Shown here piece by piece: positions 33,303-41,625 of a stretch of DNA of 43,561 bases; positions within the stretch are counted from its first letter, which is position 1, and every line of letters begins with the position of its first letter. A model generated the notes under the pieces. The model saw nothing but the letters and a program-made list of their open reading frames with translations. It was not told the origin of the DNA and made no database searches. The stretch is from contig CAMWYI010000002.1 in the NCBI GenBank assembly GCA_947178455.1, positions 1 to 43,561 of the forward strand, in the 5' to 3' direction. This stretch comes from an uncultured Alistipes sp. Its GTDB lineage: Bacteria > Bacteroidota > Bacteroidia > Bacteroidales > Rikenellaceae. A program made the position numbers and the translations under genes.

Positions 33303-35276
33303 ATGAAAAAATCCCCCAACTATGCCAAACACATCCTCCAATGGGGTGTGCTGGCCGCAATCGCAGGCACGATAGCGTGGGCCAAAATCGCCGAAACGCC
33401 CGTCGATGTCGAGAAATTCTGCCCGTTCGGCGGCTTGCAGTCGCTCGGCAGCTACTGGGTCAACCACTCGCTGGCCTGCTCGATGTCGATGCTCCAAATC
33501 ATGATGGGCATCGTGCTCGTCGCCGGTGTCGTCCTCTTCGCCAAACTTTTCTGCGGATACCTTTGCCCGCTGGGAACCCTCGACGAAGCAATGGGACGTC
33601 TCGGACGCAAACTGCATCTGCAATTCGACATCCGACAAGGAAGCGTGGCCGACAAAGTGCTGCGCGCGGCGAAATACGTGCTGTTGTTCGTCATCCTCTA
33701 CAACACGCTCGCGACGAGCGAATTGTTCTGCAAGAAACTCGACCCCTACTATGCCATGGCGACGGGCTTCAAAGGCGAAATCGTGCTGTGGATGTCGCTG
33801 ACCGCTATCGGGTTGCTGTTCTTGGGCGGCATCATCGTGCGGATGTTCTGGTGCCGTTACATCTGTCCGCTCGGCGCATTGAGCAACGCATTCAAATCGA
33901 CCGCCTCCATTCCCTACGTGCTGGGCATCGTCGTCATTCTCGTGCTGCTCGGCACGCGCACGGCCGACGGGTGGACGTGGATGCTCGCCCTGCTTTGCGC
34001 GGTCGCTTACCTCGCCGAAATCGGCTTGGTGCGCGGCTGGTCCAAAGGCGAACCCAAAAAGTACACGCTGATGCACATCACGCGCGATGCAGCAAAGTGC
34101 AACGGCTGCAAACTGTGCGAAAAGAAGTGCCCCTACAACATTCCCATTCACGAATCCGCGAAAGTGACGCACATCGACTGCACGCTGTGCGGCCAGTGCA
34201 TCGCGTCGTGCTCGACGCAGGCCTTGCAGGTCAACGGCCGCCGTTCGCTGCGCTGGGTGCCGGCCCTGCTGACCGTCGTGCTGTTCGGCATCGCGCTGTG
34301 GCTCGGCAACACGCTCGAACTGCCCACCATCGACGAAAAATGGGGCGACTACGAACAAGTCGAGAAGATGCAGACCTACGAAATGGAGGGGCTGCAATCG
34401 GTAAAATGTTTCGGTTCGTCGAAAGCCTTTTCGGCCAAGATGCAGACCGTGCCGGGCGTTTACGGCGTCAAAACATTCGTGAAACGCCACGCCGTCGTGA
34501 TTTCGTACAATCCGGCGCAGACCGACACGCTCAAAATCCAAGAGGCTATCTTCACGCCGACCTACCGCAAATACAAGACCCCCGATGAGACGATGCCCAT
34601 GCTCGACGTCGTGCGTTTGGGCGTCGAGGGGCTGCACGACCGCATGGATATGGTCTATTTCGGCATGGCCCTGCAACAAATCGAAGGCATCTGCGGCTTC
34701 ACCGCCGAGTTCGATTGTCCGGTGAAAGTCACGGTCTACACCGACCCCGCCGCAGGCATCACCCGAGAGCAGCTGACCGAAGCAATCGAAGCCGAAGAGC
34801 TGGTTATCCAAACCAAGAACGGCGAACGCAGCTATCCGATGCACTACGAAGTGCGCAGCTATGCACAGGACGGGCAGGCAACCCGTGCACAATTCATCGA
34901 AACGATGTTCGTCGACATCCAGAAACTCAACGGCCGGTTTGTGGCCAACATCGAAAAGTGGGGCGACGACGCGAAATACCCGAAAGCCGTTTACGAAATG
35001 CCGATGGCCAGCATCGAGAAGATACCGGTACGGCAGTCGTTCCCCTATTTCAAGAGCTACTTGTCGTGCACGGAGGGCATCATCTCGGTCGATTTCGTGT
35101 TGCGCGACCTGTCGCCCGTCATGCGGGTGCACTACGTGAAGTCGATGTGGACGGACGAACGGCTGTGGAAAGAGGTGTTCCAAGCCGAAAAATGGACGCT
35201 CCGCATGGCCGACGGCACGTTCAAAGAGTCGGAACCCCGTCTGAAATTCTTGGTCGAAGGCCGCACCGCCCGTTAA
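33303..35276 (+). CDS. Polytopic [4Fe-4S] membrane protein (NapH/NosR/CcoG-like) with HMA-like C-terminal region
   Basis: A 657-residue electron-transfer membrane protein. The membrane part (10-240) carries the Cys-Pro motifs of the Fer4_5 family: FCPFGG (Cys40), CGYLCPLG (Cys84, Cys88) and CRYICPLG (Cys184, Cys188). Two cytosolic-type ferredoxin clusters follow: CNGCKLCEKKCP (266, 269, 272, 276) and CTLCGQCIASC (293, 296, 299, 303). After a last helix (about 318-334) comes a ferredoxin-fold region (358-420) like a heavy-metal-associated domain, but with a single Cys in SVKCFGSS, and a further extracytoplasmic-looking domain to the end. It could pass electrons across the membrane to reduce a metal, cofactor or thiol; family relatives act in nitrous-oxide, nitrate or copper/oxidase metabolism. 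The stop codon lies inside a hairpin repeat (35267-35295). Confidence 0.85.
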   Translation: MKKSPNYAKHILQWGVLAAIAGTIAWAKIAETPVDVEKFCPFGGLQSLGSYWVNHSLACSMSMLQIMMGIVLVAGVVLFAKLFCGYLCPLGTLDEAMGRLGRKLHLQFDIRQGSVADKVLRAAKYVLLFVILYNTLATSELFCKKLDPYYAMATGFKGEIVLWMSLTAIGLLFLGGIIVRMFWCRYICPLGALSNAFKSTASIPYVLGIVVILVLLGTRTADGWTWMLALLCAVAYLAEIGLVRGWSKGEPKKYTLMHITRDAAKCNGCKLCEKKCPYNIPIHESAKVTHIDCTLCGQCIASCSTQALQVNGRRSLRWVPALLTVVLFGIALWLGNTLELPTIDEKWGDYEQVEKMQTYEMEGLQSVKCFGSSKAFSAKMQTVPGVYGVKTFVKRHAVVISYNPAQTDTLKIQEAIFTPTYRKYKTPDETMPMLDVVRLGVEGLHDRMDMVYFGMALQQIEGICGFTAEFDCPVKVTVYTDPAAGITREQLTEAIEAEELVIQTKNGERSYPMHYEVRSYAQDGQATRAQFIETMFVDIQKLNGRFVANIEKWGDDAKYPKAVYEMPMASIEKIPVRQSFPYFKSYLSCTEGIISVDFVLRDLSPVMRVHYVKSMWTDERLWKEVFQAEKWTLRMADGTFKESEPRLKFLVEGRTAR

Positions 35277-35295
35277 GAACGGGCGTTTAGGTGCG
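35267..35295 (-). repeat. Hairpin repeat element, copy A
   Basis: Stem CGCCCGTT / AACGGGCG with loop AAG is followed by TTTAGGTGCG. It is one of five small elements with a variable stem next to a conserved box (GCGCYTAAAA in the opposite orientation). It overlaps the stop codon of the Fe-S gene. The rest of the 122-bp gap before the S46 gene shows nothing clear. Confidence 0.55.
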
Positions 35296-35398
35296 TCCGC
35301 CGGCCACCCTGCTTCGGATGCTTTTGCTCGCCCTGACCCGAAACAGGCACGTCCAAAAAGTTCGCCGATAATTGTGAATTTTGAATTATGAATCGTTT

Positions 35399-37564
35399 AT
35401 GAAACGTTCGCTCATTTTCGTTCTTCTGCTCATCTTCACCGCTCCGTTCGCCATGGCGGACGAGGGCATGTGGATGATTCAGCAGCTCCCCAGCCGGCAG
35501 ATGAAAGCCTGCGGTGTGAAAATTCCGGCCGAAGCCATTTTCCGCGACGGCGCACCCGTGCTGGCCGGTGCAGTGGTCGCTATCGACGGCGGCGTCGGCA
35601 CGGGCAGCATGATTTCGCACGAGGGACTGCTGATTACCAATCACCACGTCGCATACAGCGACATCTGCGACCTTTCGACGGCCGAACACAACTACCTCGA
35701 AACCGGATTCTGGGCCCGCACCCACGCCGACGAACTGCCCGTGAAAGGCAAAACCGTGTCGTTCTTGCGGCGCGTGGAAGACGTCACGGCCGAAGCGACG
35801 GAACTGCGCGCGCAAATGGAGGCCGCCGGTCGCTGGGGCTCGATGGGCATGCGGCGGCTCTATGCCGACCTCGAAAAACGCCATGCCGCCGACACGCCCT
35901 ACGAGGTGTCGTGCGCCGCGATGTGGGGCGGCCGCAAGTTCTACCTATACTACTACGAAGTCTATCGCGACGTCCGGCTGGTCGGGGCTCCTCCCGCGAG
36001 CATCGGGGCATTCGGCGGCGACATCGACAACTGGGGCTGGCCCCAGCACAAGGGCGATTTCGCGCTTTACCGCGTCTATGCCGACCGCGACGGACATCCG
36101 GCCGACTACTCGCCCGACAACCTGCCGCTCGACCCCGCACAGGTGCTGACCGTCGCGACCGGCGGCGTGCACGACGGCGACTGCACGATGGTCATCGGAT
36201 TTCCGGGCCGCACGAGCCGCTATACGTCGTCTTACGGCATCGCCGAACGGCAGGAGGTCAAAAATCCGATTGTCGTGGCCGACCGCCACGTCCGCATGGA
36301 GGTCATCAAACGCCACATGGAGCAGCGTCCCGATGTACGGATGAAGTACTCCGACGCCTATTTTTCGTTGAGCAACTTCGCCGACCTCGCCAAATGGGAG
36401 AACACCTGCCTGCGGCGGTTCGACGTGGCCGAGAAACGCCGCGCCGAAGAACGCGAACTGGCCGCATGGATTGCCGCCGACCCCGAATGCACGGCCGCTT
36501 ACGGCGACCTGCTTCCCTCGCTCCGCGAAGGCTATGCGGCCCGCCGCGAAGCCGTACGCCACTTGAACCACTTTCGCGAATCGTGGCTCGGCCCCAGCGA
36601 GGCCCTGCTCGTCGGCAACCGCATTTCGTCCTACTTGGCGCGGCTCGACCGGCTCAAACTCGACACGTTGGACATCAACAGCAAAGATGCGTCGGGCGTG
36701 CGCAGCAACAGCGGCCGCCTGCGCCGCAACTACGACGCCGCCACCGACCGCGAACTGCTGGCCCGCATGCTGGTATGCTTCACCGACAGCGTGCCGCGCA
36801 ACCTGTGGGGCGACGGCCTGCGCGAAATGTACGATGCGGCCGGAGGCGATGCCGCACGTTTGGCTTACGATGCGTTCGACCGGTCGATTTGCAGCGACGC
36901 CGAGCGGTTCGACGCCTACTTCGCGCAGAATCGCGCCGTCGCCGAAATCCGCCGCGACCCGCTGGTGCGGCTCACCGAATCGGTGCCCATTCATCGGTTC
37001 GTCGGAGCGGTCGACCGCGCGGAGAAAAAGTCGGGACACCCTATCGGCCGACTGGAATCGCGCTACCAACAGGCGCTGTACGATTTCCGCGAAGCGCAAG
37101 GACGGCCGCAATATCCCAACGCCAACTCGACGATGCGCCTCACCTACGGACGGGTGCGCCCCGTGCATCCGTCGGACGGCATCCACTGCGACGCCCGCTC
37201 GACGATTGTCGGCTACACCGAAAAATACGACCCGACCCGTTACGAATTTCGGGTCGACGACCGCATGCGCAATCTGATTGCCGCCGGAGCGTGGGGCCGC
37301 TGGGGCGAAAAAGGCACCCTGCCCGTGAACTTCCTGACGGACAACGACATCACGGGCGGCAATTCGGGCAGTCCGGTGCTGGACAAACGCGGACGGCTGA
37401 TCGGATTGGCCTTCGACGGCAACCGCGAGTCGATGGCCTGCGACCTCTACTTCCACCCCGAACATGCCCGCACGGTCTGCGTCGACATTCGGTTCGTGCT
37501 GTGGGTCATCGAGCAATACGCCGAAGCGAACTACCTGCTGGATGAAATCGCATTCGCGAAATAA
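35399..37564 (+). CDS. S46 family dipeptidyl peptidase (DPP7/DPP11 type)
   Basis: A 721-residue secreted serine peptidase that removes dipeptides from peptide N termini in the periplasm, feeding amino-acid catabolism. Signal peptide: MKRSLIFVLLLIFTAPFAMA from the ATG at 35399 (an upstream in-frame Met at 35381 is less suitable). Catalytic motifs: LLITNHHVAY (His82/83), the Asp region DNWGWPQHKGDFALYRVY, and TGGNSGSPV with Ser656. Eighteen residues after the Ser is Gly674 (in LAFDGNRES), the position that is Arg in acidic-specific DPP11 and Gly in DPP7, so a hydrophobic-type preference is more likely. Length is typical. It is followed by a strong terminator shared with aspA, and the aspartase next door fits peptide and amino-acid fermentation. 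Confidence 0.93.
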   Translation: MKRSLIFVLLLIFTAPFAMADEGMWMIQQLPSRQMKACGVKIPAEAIFRDGAPVLAGAVVAIDGGVGTGSMISHEGLLITNHHVAYSDICDLSTAEHNYLETGFWARTHADELPVKGKTVSFLRRVEDVTAEATELRAQMEAAGRWGSMGMRRLYADLEKRHAADTPYEVSCAAMWGGRKFYLYYYEVYRDVRLVGAPPASIGAFGGDIDNWGWPQHKGDFALYRVYADRDGHPADYSPDNLPLDPAQVLTVATGGVHDGDCTMVIGFPGRTSRYTSSYGIAERQEVKNPIVVADRHVRMEVIKRHMEQRPDVRMKYSDAYFSLSNFADLAKWENTCLRRFDVAEKRRAEERELAAWIAADPECTAAYGDLLPSLREGYAARREAVRHLNHFRESWLGPSEALLVGNRISSYLARLDRLKLDTLDINSKDASGVRSNSGRLRRNYDAATDRELLARMLVCFTDSVPRNLWGDGLREMYDAAGGDAARLAYDAFDRSICSDAERFDAYFAQNRAVAEIRRDPLVRLTESVPIHRFVGAVDRAEKKSGHPIGRLESRYQQALYDFREAQGRPQYPNANSTMRLTYGRVRPVHPSDGIHCDARSTIVGYTEKYDPTRYEFRVDDRMRNLIAAGAWGRWGEKGTLPVNFLTDNDITGGNSGSPVLDKRGRLIGLAFDGNRESMACDLYFHPEHARTVCVDIRFVLWVIEQYAEANYLLDEIAFAK

Positions 37565-37578
37565 CCATACCTCATAAA

Positions 37579-37619
37579 TGCGACAGACCGCCCCGAAACA
37601 GGGCGGTCTGTCGCATTTT
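37579..37619. terminator. Bidirectional terminator between S46 peptidase and aspA
   Basis: A 15-bp stem TGCGACAGACCGCCC (37579-37593) / GGGCGGTCTGTCGCA (37601-37615) is followed by TTTT on the plus strand. The A-rich left side is only partly T-rich on the minus strand. It serves the convergent genes. Confidence 0.88.
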
Positions 37620-37636
37620 CGGCTCGGCACCGCGCG

Positions 37637-39070
37637 TCAGCGAAGCAACTTGCGCGGCTGCACCATATTCTCGGGTTGGAGCACTTTGTGCAGCTCCTCC
37701 TCGCTCATCAGTTGGTGTTCCAACACCAAATCGTAGATGCCTTTGCCCGTCTGCAACGCCTCTTTCGCCAGCATCGTCGAGGTCTCGTAACCCAAATACG
37801 GGTTCAGCGCCGTGACCAGCCCGATGCTGTTGTAGACCATGCGGCGGCACACCTCCTCGTTGGCCGTGATGCCGACGATGCACTTCTCGCGCAAGGTATT
37901 CATCGCGTTGATGAGCATCTCGATACTCTCGAACAGGCTGTGGATGATAATCGGTTCCATGACATTCAGTTCGAGCTGTCCGGCTTCCGCAGCCATCGTC
38001 ACCGTCAGGTCGTTGCCCGCCACGCGGAACGCCACCTGATTGACCACTTCGGGAATCACGGGGTTCACCTTACCGGGCATGATGGACGACCCCGGCTGAC
38101 GCGGCGGCAGGTTGATTTCGTTCAGACCGCAGCGCGGGCCCGACGACAACAAACGCAAGTCGTTGCATATTTTTGACAGCTTCATGGCCAGCCGTTTTTG
38201 GGCCGACGAGTTCATGATGTAGGCGCCCGTATCGCTCGTGGCCTCGATCATGTTCGTGGCCTCAACCAGCGGCAGCCCCGTCACCTCGCGCAGGTGCTTC
38301 GTGCACAGCGCCGCGTAATCGGGGTCGGCATTGATGCCCGTGCCGATAGCCGTCGCACCCATGTTGATTTCATAGAAAAGCGTCATGTTGCTCTCCAAAC
38401 GGGCGATTTCCTCCGTCAGCGTGGCGGCATAGGCCTCGAACTCCTGACCGAGCGTCATCGGCACGGCATCCTGCAACTGCGTGCGGCCCATTTTGATGAC
38501 ATGGGCGAACTCGCTCCCTTTCGCATGGAACGCCTCAATCAGTTCGCGCAGTGCGGCGACCAGTTTTTCGATGCTGCGCACCAACGCGATGCGGGTAGCC
38601 GTCGGATAGGCGTCGTTGGTCGACTGCGACAGATTGACGTGGTTGTTCGGGTGGCAGTACTCGTACTGGCCTTTCTCGTGGCCCAAAATTTCCAACGCAC
38701 GGTTGGCGATGACCTCGTTGGCGTTCATGTTGGTCGACGTTCCGGCACCGCCCTGCACCATGTCGACCACGAAATGTTCGTGCAATTTCCCCTCGCGCAA
38801 CTCACCGCACGCGGCGATAATAGCTTCGGCGATCTTCGGGTCGAGCAGCCCCAACTCGCGATTGGCCATTGCCGCGCCCTGCTTCACGTCGGCCAAAGCG
38901 CGGATAAATTCGGGGAAGAAGTTGAGCCGCACGCGGCTGATGTGGAAATTTTCGATGGCCCGCATGGTCTGCACGCCGAAATAGAACTCGGAGGGGATTT
39001 CCAATTCCCCCAACAAATCGTGCTCGCGGCGGGTTTTGCCCGACAACGGAGCGGTCAAAATGTTATTCAT
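37637..39070 (-). CDS. aspA: Aspartate ammonia-lyase (aspartase)
   Basis: It converts L-aspartate reversibly to fumarate and ammonia, feeding fumarate respiration or succinate production in anaerobes. The 477-residue protein from the ATG at 39070 has the superfamily signature GSSIMPGKVNP (327-337) with the catalytic Ser loop, the substrate-binding GGAGTSTNMNANEV (108-121), and HPNNHVNLSQSTNDAYPT. The frame is open further to 39136, but those residues are unlike the family. A TATCTTTG -7 element lies 35 bp upstream of the ATG. Fumarase and argininosuccinate lyase share the fold, but the GTSTNMNANEV pattern and length fit aspartase best. Confidence 0.95.
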   Translation of the reverse strand: MNNILTAPLSGKTRREHDLLGELEIPSEFYFGVQTMRAIENFHISRVRLNFFPEFIRALADVKQGAAMANRELGLLDPKIAEAIIAACGELREGKLHEHFVVDMVQGGAGTSTNMNANEVIANRALEILGHEKGQYEYCHPNNHVNLSQSTNDAYPTATRIALVRSIEKLVAALRELIEAFHAKGSEFAHVIKMGRTQLQDAVPMTLGQEFEAYAATLTEEIARLESNMTLFYEINMGATAIGTGINADPDYAALCTKHLREVTGLPLVEATNMIEATSDTGAYIMNSSAQKRLAMKLSKICNDLRLLSSGPRCGLNEINLPPRQPGSSIMPGKVNPVIPEVVNQVAFRVAGNDLTVTMAAEAGQLELNVMEPIIIHSLFESIEMLINAMNTLREKCIVGITANEEVCRRMVYNSIGLVTALNPYLGYETSTMLAKEALQTGKGIYDLVLEHQLMSEEELHKVLQPENMVQPRKLLR

Positions 39071-39104
39071 AGCTATGGATTTGTTATTTTGCTGTTCGGT
39101 TATA

Positions 39105-39112
39105 CAAAGATA
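39105..39112 (-). promoter_or_regulatory. Likely -7 element of the aspA promoter
   Basis: Reading the minus strand the site is TATCTTTG (TAnnTTTG), giving a leader of roughly 30 nt. No TTTG at the expected -33 distance is seen. Confidence 0.5.
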
Positions 39113-39152
39113 ACGTTTTCCCGCCGAATTGTCCACAGGTCGACAAAATTTT

Positions 39153-39180
39153 CGGCGTTAAAAACGCCGTTTTAAGCGCG
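39153..39180 (-). repeat. Hairpin repeat element, copy B
   Basis: Stem CGGCGTT / AACGCCG with loop AAA is followed by TTTTAAGCGC. It has the same flank as copy E and a different but complementary stem. Confidence 0.55.
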
Positions 39181-39320
39181 AAGGACGGTCGGCGAGCATC
39201 GGACGGTTTCTGCGCCGTGACCGTTTTATAACAGCGGCTCTATGAGCCGCGCGGGCCGAAGCCTCCGCCAGCGGAGGCCCGCCACATGCGTGTCGTGCTC
39301 CGCAGTCTTCGACCCGCATT
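39181..39320. other. Non-coding stretch with two short perfect hairpins
   Basis: GCGGCTC-TAT-GAGCCGC (39234-39250) and GCCTCCGC-CA-GCGGAGGC (39261-39278) are perfect hairpins without T tracts. No gene is supported here; the only short minus-strand frame over it has no recognisable content. Confidence 0.5.
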
Positions 39321-39351
39321 TTTGTAATCTCCCCAAAAAAGGTTATTTTTG
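39321..39351 (+). promoter_or_regulatory. Strong Bacteroidota-type promoter before the putative RNA
   Basis: TTTG (39321-39324), exactly 19 bp, then TATTTTTG (39344-39351): a full match to both elements with the same spacing as the tRNA-Cys promoter. Transcription should begin near 39358. Confidence 0.75.
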
Positions 39352-39357
39352 CACCGA

Positions 39358-39590
39358 TACATATTGTTATACACGGAAAGTGTAAGTTTATTTTCTATTC
39401 GCGAACGTAGGAAATTCGTCACCAACGAAAATAGGCTAACATCTTCCCGCGTCGTACCTCGAATGAGGTATAGACGTGGGGTTGTTACTTATTTAAGTTG
39501 GTGAGGCATCCTACGACCTGCGTTTATTAGATAAGTTTCGGCCCCACACTTTTCTATTTTTAGGGTCAGACAATTCCTAACCTCTTTAAT
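39358..39590 (+). ncRNA. Putative structured non-coding RNA or long structured leader
   Basis: There is no ORF, but several stems can be drawn. A closing pair joins AAAGT (39377-39381) to ACTTT (39548-39552). Hairpin A is TATTTTC (39389-39395) / GAAAATA (39427-39433). Hairpin B is TACCTC-GAAT-GAGGTA (39455-39470). Stem C is GTGGGG (39476-39481) / CCCCAC (39542-39547), stacked on ACTTAT (39487-39492) / ATAAGT (39531-39536). The loops of A and C carry complementary CGTAGG (39406-39411) and CCTACG (39510-39515). A weak hairpin TTAGG/CCTAA (about 39560-39580) before CTTTAATA may end it. A 6S-type RNA is one candidate: the segment GTTGGTGAGGCAT faintly recalls E. coli 6S. A riboswitch-like leader of the 39614 gene is another. 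Neither is proven. Confidence 0.45.
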
Positions 39591-39613
39591 AAAAACATTC
39601 GCAGGAGCCGAGA

Positions 39614-40084
39614 ATGATAAAAACGGCTCGTCTTGCGATGAAAAAACGGTTTTATGCGCTCTTGTGCCGGTTCGCCCGCCGGTACGTCTATCCCACCCGG
39701 TCGCTTTTCGGAACGTGGGGGCTTTATTGCGAATACGGTGTCCATGCGGGCAAACCTTTCCGCGAGGATTGTACGCTGCGCGACTGGTGGATAATTATCG
39801 AACCCGGTCATCGCGGCTATTGGGACGAACACGGCGAAACCGAACCGCTCTACTGGCACCGAATCGGATGTCGGCGAATCGTGCTGGATCATCCTGATTT
39901 GTGCTTTTTTCGCAAAATCGTGCGGCTGACCCGCAATGAACTATGGCTGAAAACCGAGTTGGGATATAAGCGCGAACACTGGTACATCGAATGCTACCGG
40001 CGCGGAACTCCGCCGCCCGACCCCGATTTATTTTATGAATCGTATTGCGCGAGCCTCGATAAAGCCACCGAAAACGACCGATGA
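39614..40084 (+). CDS. Small hypothetical protein, possibly lipocalin-like
   Basis: A 156-residue protein that I do not recognise. After a basic N terminus (MIKTARLAMKKRFYALLCRFARRY) without a clear signal peptide, it reads FGTWGLYCEYGVHAG and then alternating strands such as DWWIIIEPGHRGYWDE, LYWHRIGCRRIVLDHP and HWYIECYRRG. The GTW motif and strand pattern resemble small lipocalin-like domains, which is only a suggestion. A purine-rich AGGAG lies 9 nt before the ATG, unusual for this group. No promoter is seen directly upstream other than that of the putative RNA, so it may be its downstream gene. Codon use looks like the core genome. Confidence 0.6.
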   Translation: MIKTARLAMKKRFYALLCRFARRYVYPTRSLFGTWGLYCEYGVHAGKPFREDCTLRDWWIIIEPGHRGYWDEHGETEPLYWHRIGCRRIVLDHPDLCFFRKIVRLTRNELWLKTELGYKREHWYIECYRRGTPPPDPDLFYESYCASLDKATENDR

Positions 40085-40164
40085 AAGAAGCAAATGCTTT
40101 GCAGGACGCATAATTTTAATCGGTGATAGCGACCTCCACCAGCGGAAAGACAGAAACAAGCGGT

Positions 40165-40192
40165 CGCGCCTAAAACCCGCTTCTTAAGCGGG
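40165..40192 (+). repeat. Hairpin repeat element, copy C
   Basis: GCGCCTAAAA (40166-40175) is followed by stem CCCGCTT / AAGCGGG with loop CTT. Directly joined to copy D. The surrounding 40085-40260 is otherwise empty. Confidence 0.6.
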
Positions 40193-40218
40193 CGCCTAAA
40201 TCCAGTTTCTTAAACGGG
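40192..40218 (+). repeat. Hairpin repeat element, copy D
   Basis: GCGCCTAAA is followed by CCAGTTT-CTT-AAACGGG, a stem with one A-G mismatch. Tandem to copy C. Confidence 0.55.
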
Positions 40219-40260
40219 AAAATAAGTATAAATACGTATCCGAACAGAACAAAAAACGGC

Positions 40261-40268
40261 TAATTTTG
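40261..40268 (+). promoter_or_regulatory. Candidate -7 element of the spt promoter
   Basis: TAATTTTG matches TAnnTTTG, giving a leader of about 70 nt before the ATG at 40348. There is no clear -33 partner. Confidence 0.45.
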
Positions 40269-40347
40269 AACGTTCCGAATAGTGCCCGTGCCGTTCCATG
40301 ACGACCGTCGGCTTGGAATAGAGTAATTTAATAAAAATTAAATAATT

Positions 40348-41619
40348 ATGGTTGATATTTTTGCCCGCCTCGAAAAAAATGCGGGCGGCCCGATCGGCCA
40401 GTACATGGCCTACGCGCACGGTTATTACGCATTCCCGAAACTGGAAGGCGAAATCGGCCCCCACATGCGTTTCCGGGGCAAGGAGATGCTCAACTGGAGC
40501 CTGAACAACTATTTGGGACTGGCCAATCATCCCGAAGTCCGCAAGGCCGACGCCGAGGGCGCCGCACAATTCGGCATGGCCGCCCCGATGGGTGCCCGCA
40601 TGATGAGCGGTCAGACGGTCTATCACGAACAGCTCGAACGCGAACTGGCCGCATTCGTCGGCAAGGAGGATGCGTTCCTGCTCAACTTCGGGTATCAGGG
40701 CATGCTGTCGATTATCGACTGCCTGCTGACGCCGCGCGACGTGGTGGTCTACGATGCCGAAGCGCACGCCTGCATCATCGACGGTCTGCGTCTGCACAAG
40801 GGCAAACGTTTCGTGTTCGGCCACAACGACATGGAGTCGCTGCGCCTGCAACTGAAACATGCGACCGAACTGGCCGACGAACAGAACGGCGGTGTGCTGG
40901 TCATCACCGAAGGCGTATTCGGCATGAAAGGCGACTTGGGTAAACTGGACGAAATCGTCGCCCTGAAAAAGGAGTTCTCGTTCCGCTTGCTGGTCGACGA
41001 TGCACACGGCTTCGGCACGATGGGCGAAGGCGGTCGCGGTACGGCCTCGCACTTCGGCGTGGTCGACGGTGTGGACGTGCTGTTCAACACGTTCGCCAAG
41101 TCGATGGCCGGTATCGGTGCTTTCGTGAGCGGCCCGCGCTGGCTCGTCAACCTGCTGCGCTACAACATGCGTTCGCAGCTCTACGCCAAATCGCTGCCGA
41201 TGCCGATGGTCATCGGTGCACTGAAACGTCTCGACCTCATCCGCAACCACCCCGAATTCCAGCAGAAACTGTGGGAAATCGTCCGTGCGCTGCAAGGCGG
41301 ATTCAAAGAAAACGGCTTCGACATCGGTGTAACGAACTCGCCCGTGACGCCCGTGTTCATGAAGGGCGGCGTGACGGAAGCGACGAATCTCGTCGTCGAC
41401 CTGCGCGAGAATCACGGAATTTTCTGCTCGATTGTGATTTACCCCGTCATTCCGAAGGGCGAAATCATCCTGCGCGTCATCCCGACGGCCGCCCATACGC
41501 TGGAAGATGTCGCCGTGACCATCGAAGCATTCAAATCGGTGCGCGACAAACTCGAAAGCGGCTATTACGCTTCGATGCCCATTCCGGCCCGTGCCGACGA
41601 AGGATTCAAGGTGCGATAA
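40348..41619 (+). CDS. spt: Serine palmitoyltransferase-type alpha-oxoamine synthase
   Basis: A 423-residue PLP enzyme condensing an amino acid with an acyl-CoA. In Bacteroidota the close homologue is serine palmitoyltransferase, the first step of sphingolipid synthesis. Motifs: NYLGLANHPEV near the N terminus, VDDAHGFGTMG with Asp217/Asp218 and His220 contacting PLP, and the Schiff-base Lys251 in TFAKSMAGIGAF. The N-terminal MVDIFARLEKNAGG and the C-terminal SGYYASMPIPARADEGFKVR are features I associate with the Spt-like subgroup rather than with glycine C-acetyltransferase (Kbl) or BioF, which remain the alternatives. It is a single-gene unit with a strong terminator at 41701-41740. Confidence 0.85.
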   Translation: MVDIFARLEKNAGGPIGQYMAYAHGYYAFPKLEGEIGPHMRFRGKEMLNWSLNNYLGLANHPEVRKADAEGAAQFGMAAPMGARMMSGQTVYHEQLERELAAFVGKEDAFLLNFGYQGMLSIIDCLLTPRDVVVYDAEAHACIIDGLRLHKGKRFVFGHNDMESLRLQLKHATELADEQNGGVLVITEGVFGMKGDLGKLDEIVALKKEFSFRLLVDDAHGFGTMGEGGRGTASHFGVVDGVDVLFNTFAKSMAGIGAFVSGPRWLVNLLRYNMRSQLYAKSLPMPMVIGALKRLDLIRNHPEFQQKLWEIVRALQGGFKENGFDIGVTNSPVTPVFMKGGVTEATNLVVDLRENHGIFCSIVIYPVIPKGEIILRVIPTAAHTLEDVAVTIEAFKSVRDKLESGYYASMPIPARADEGFKVR

Positions 41620-41625
41620 CCCCTG

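Noticed and set aside
33264-35183. 639-residue minus-strand open frame opposite the Fe-S membrane protein
   Set aside because: Shadow of a gene with complete Cys motifs on the plus strand; no recognisable domain.
35470-37545. 691-residue plus-strand frame inside the S46 gene
   Set aside because: Arg-rich alternative frame of a clear peptidase with intact catalytic motifs.
39240-39425. Small minus-strand ORF in the gap before the putative RNA
   Set aside because: It crosses the strong plus-strand promoter and two hairpins; composition is not protein-like.
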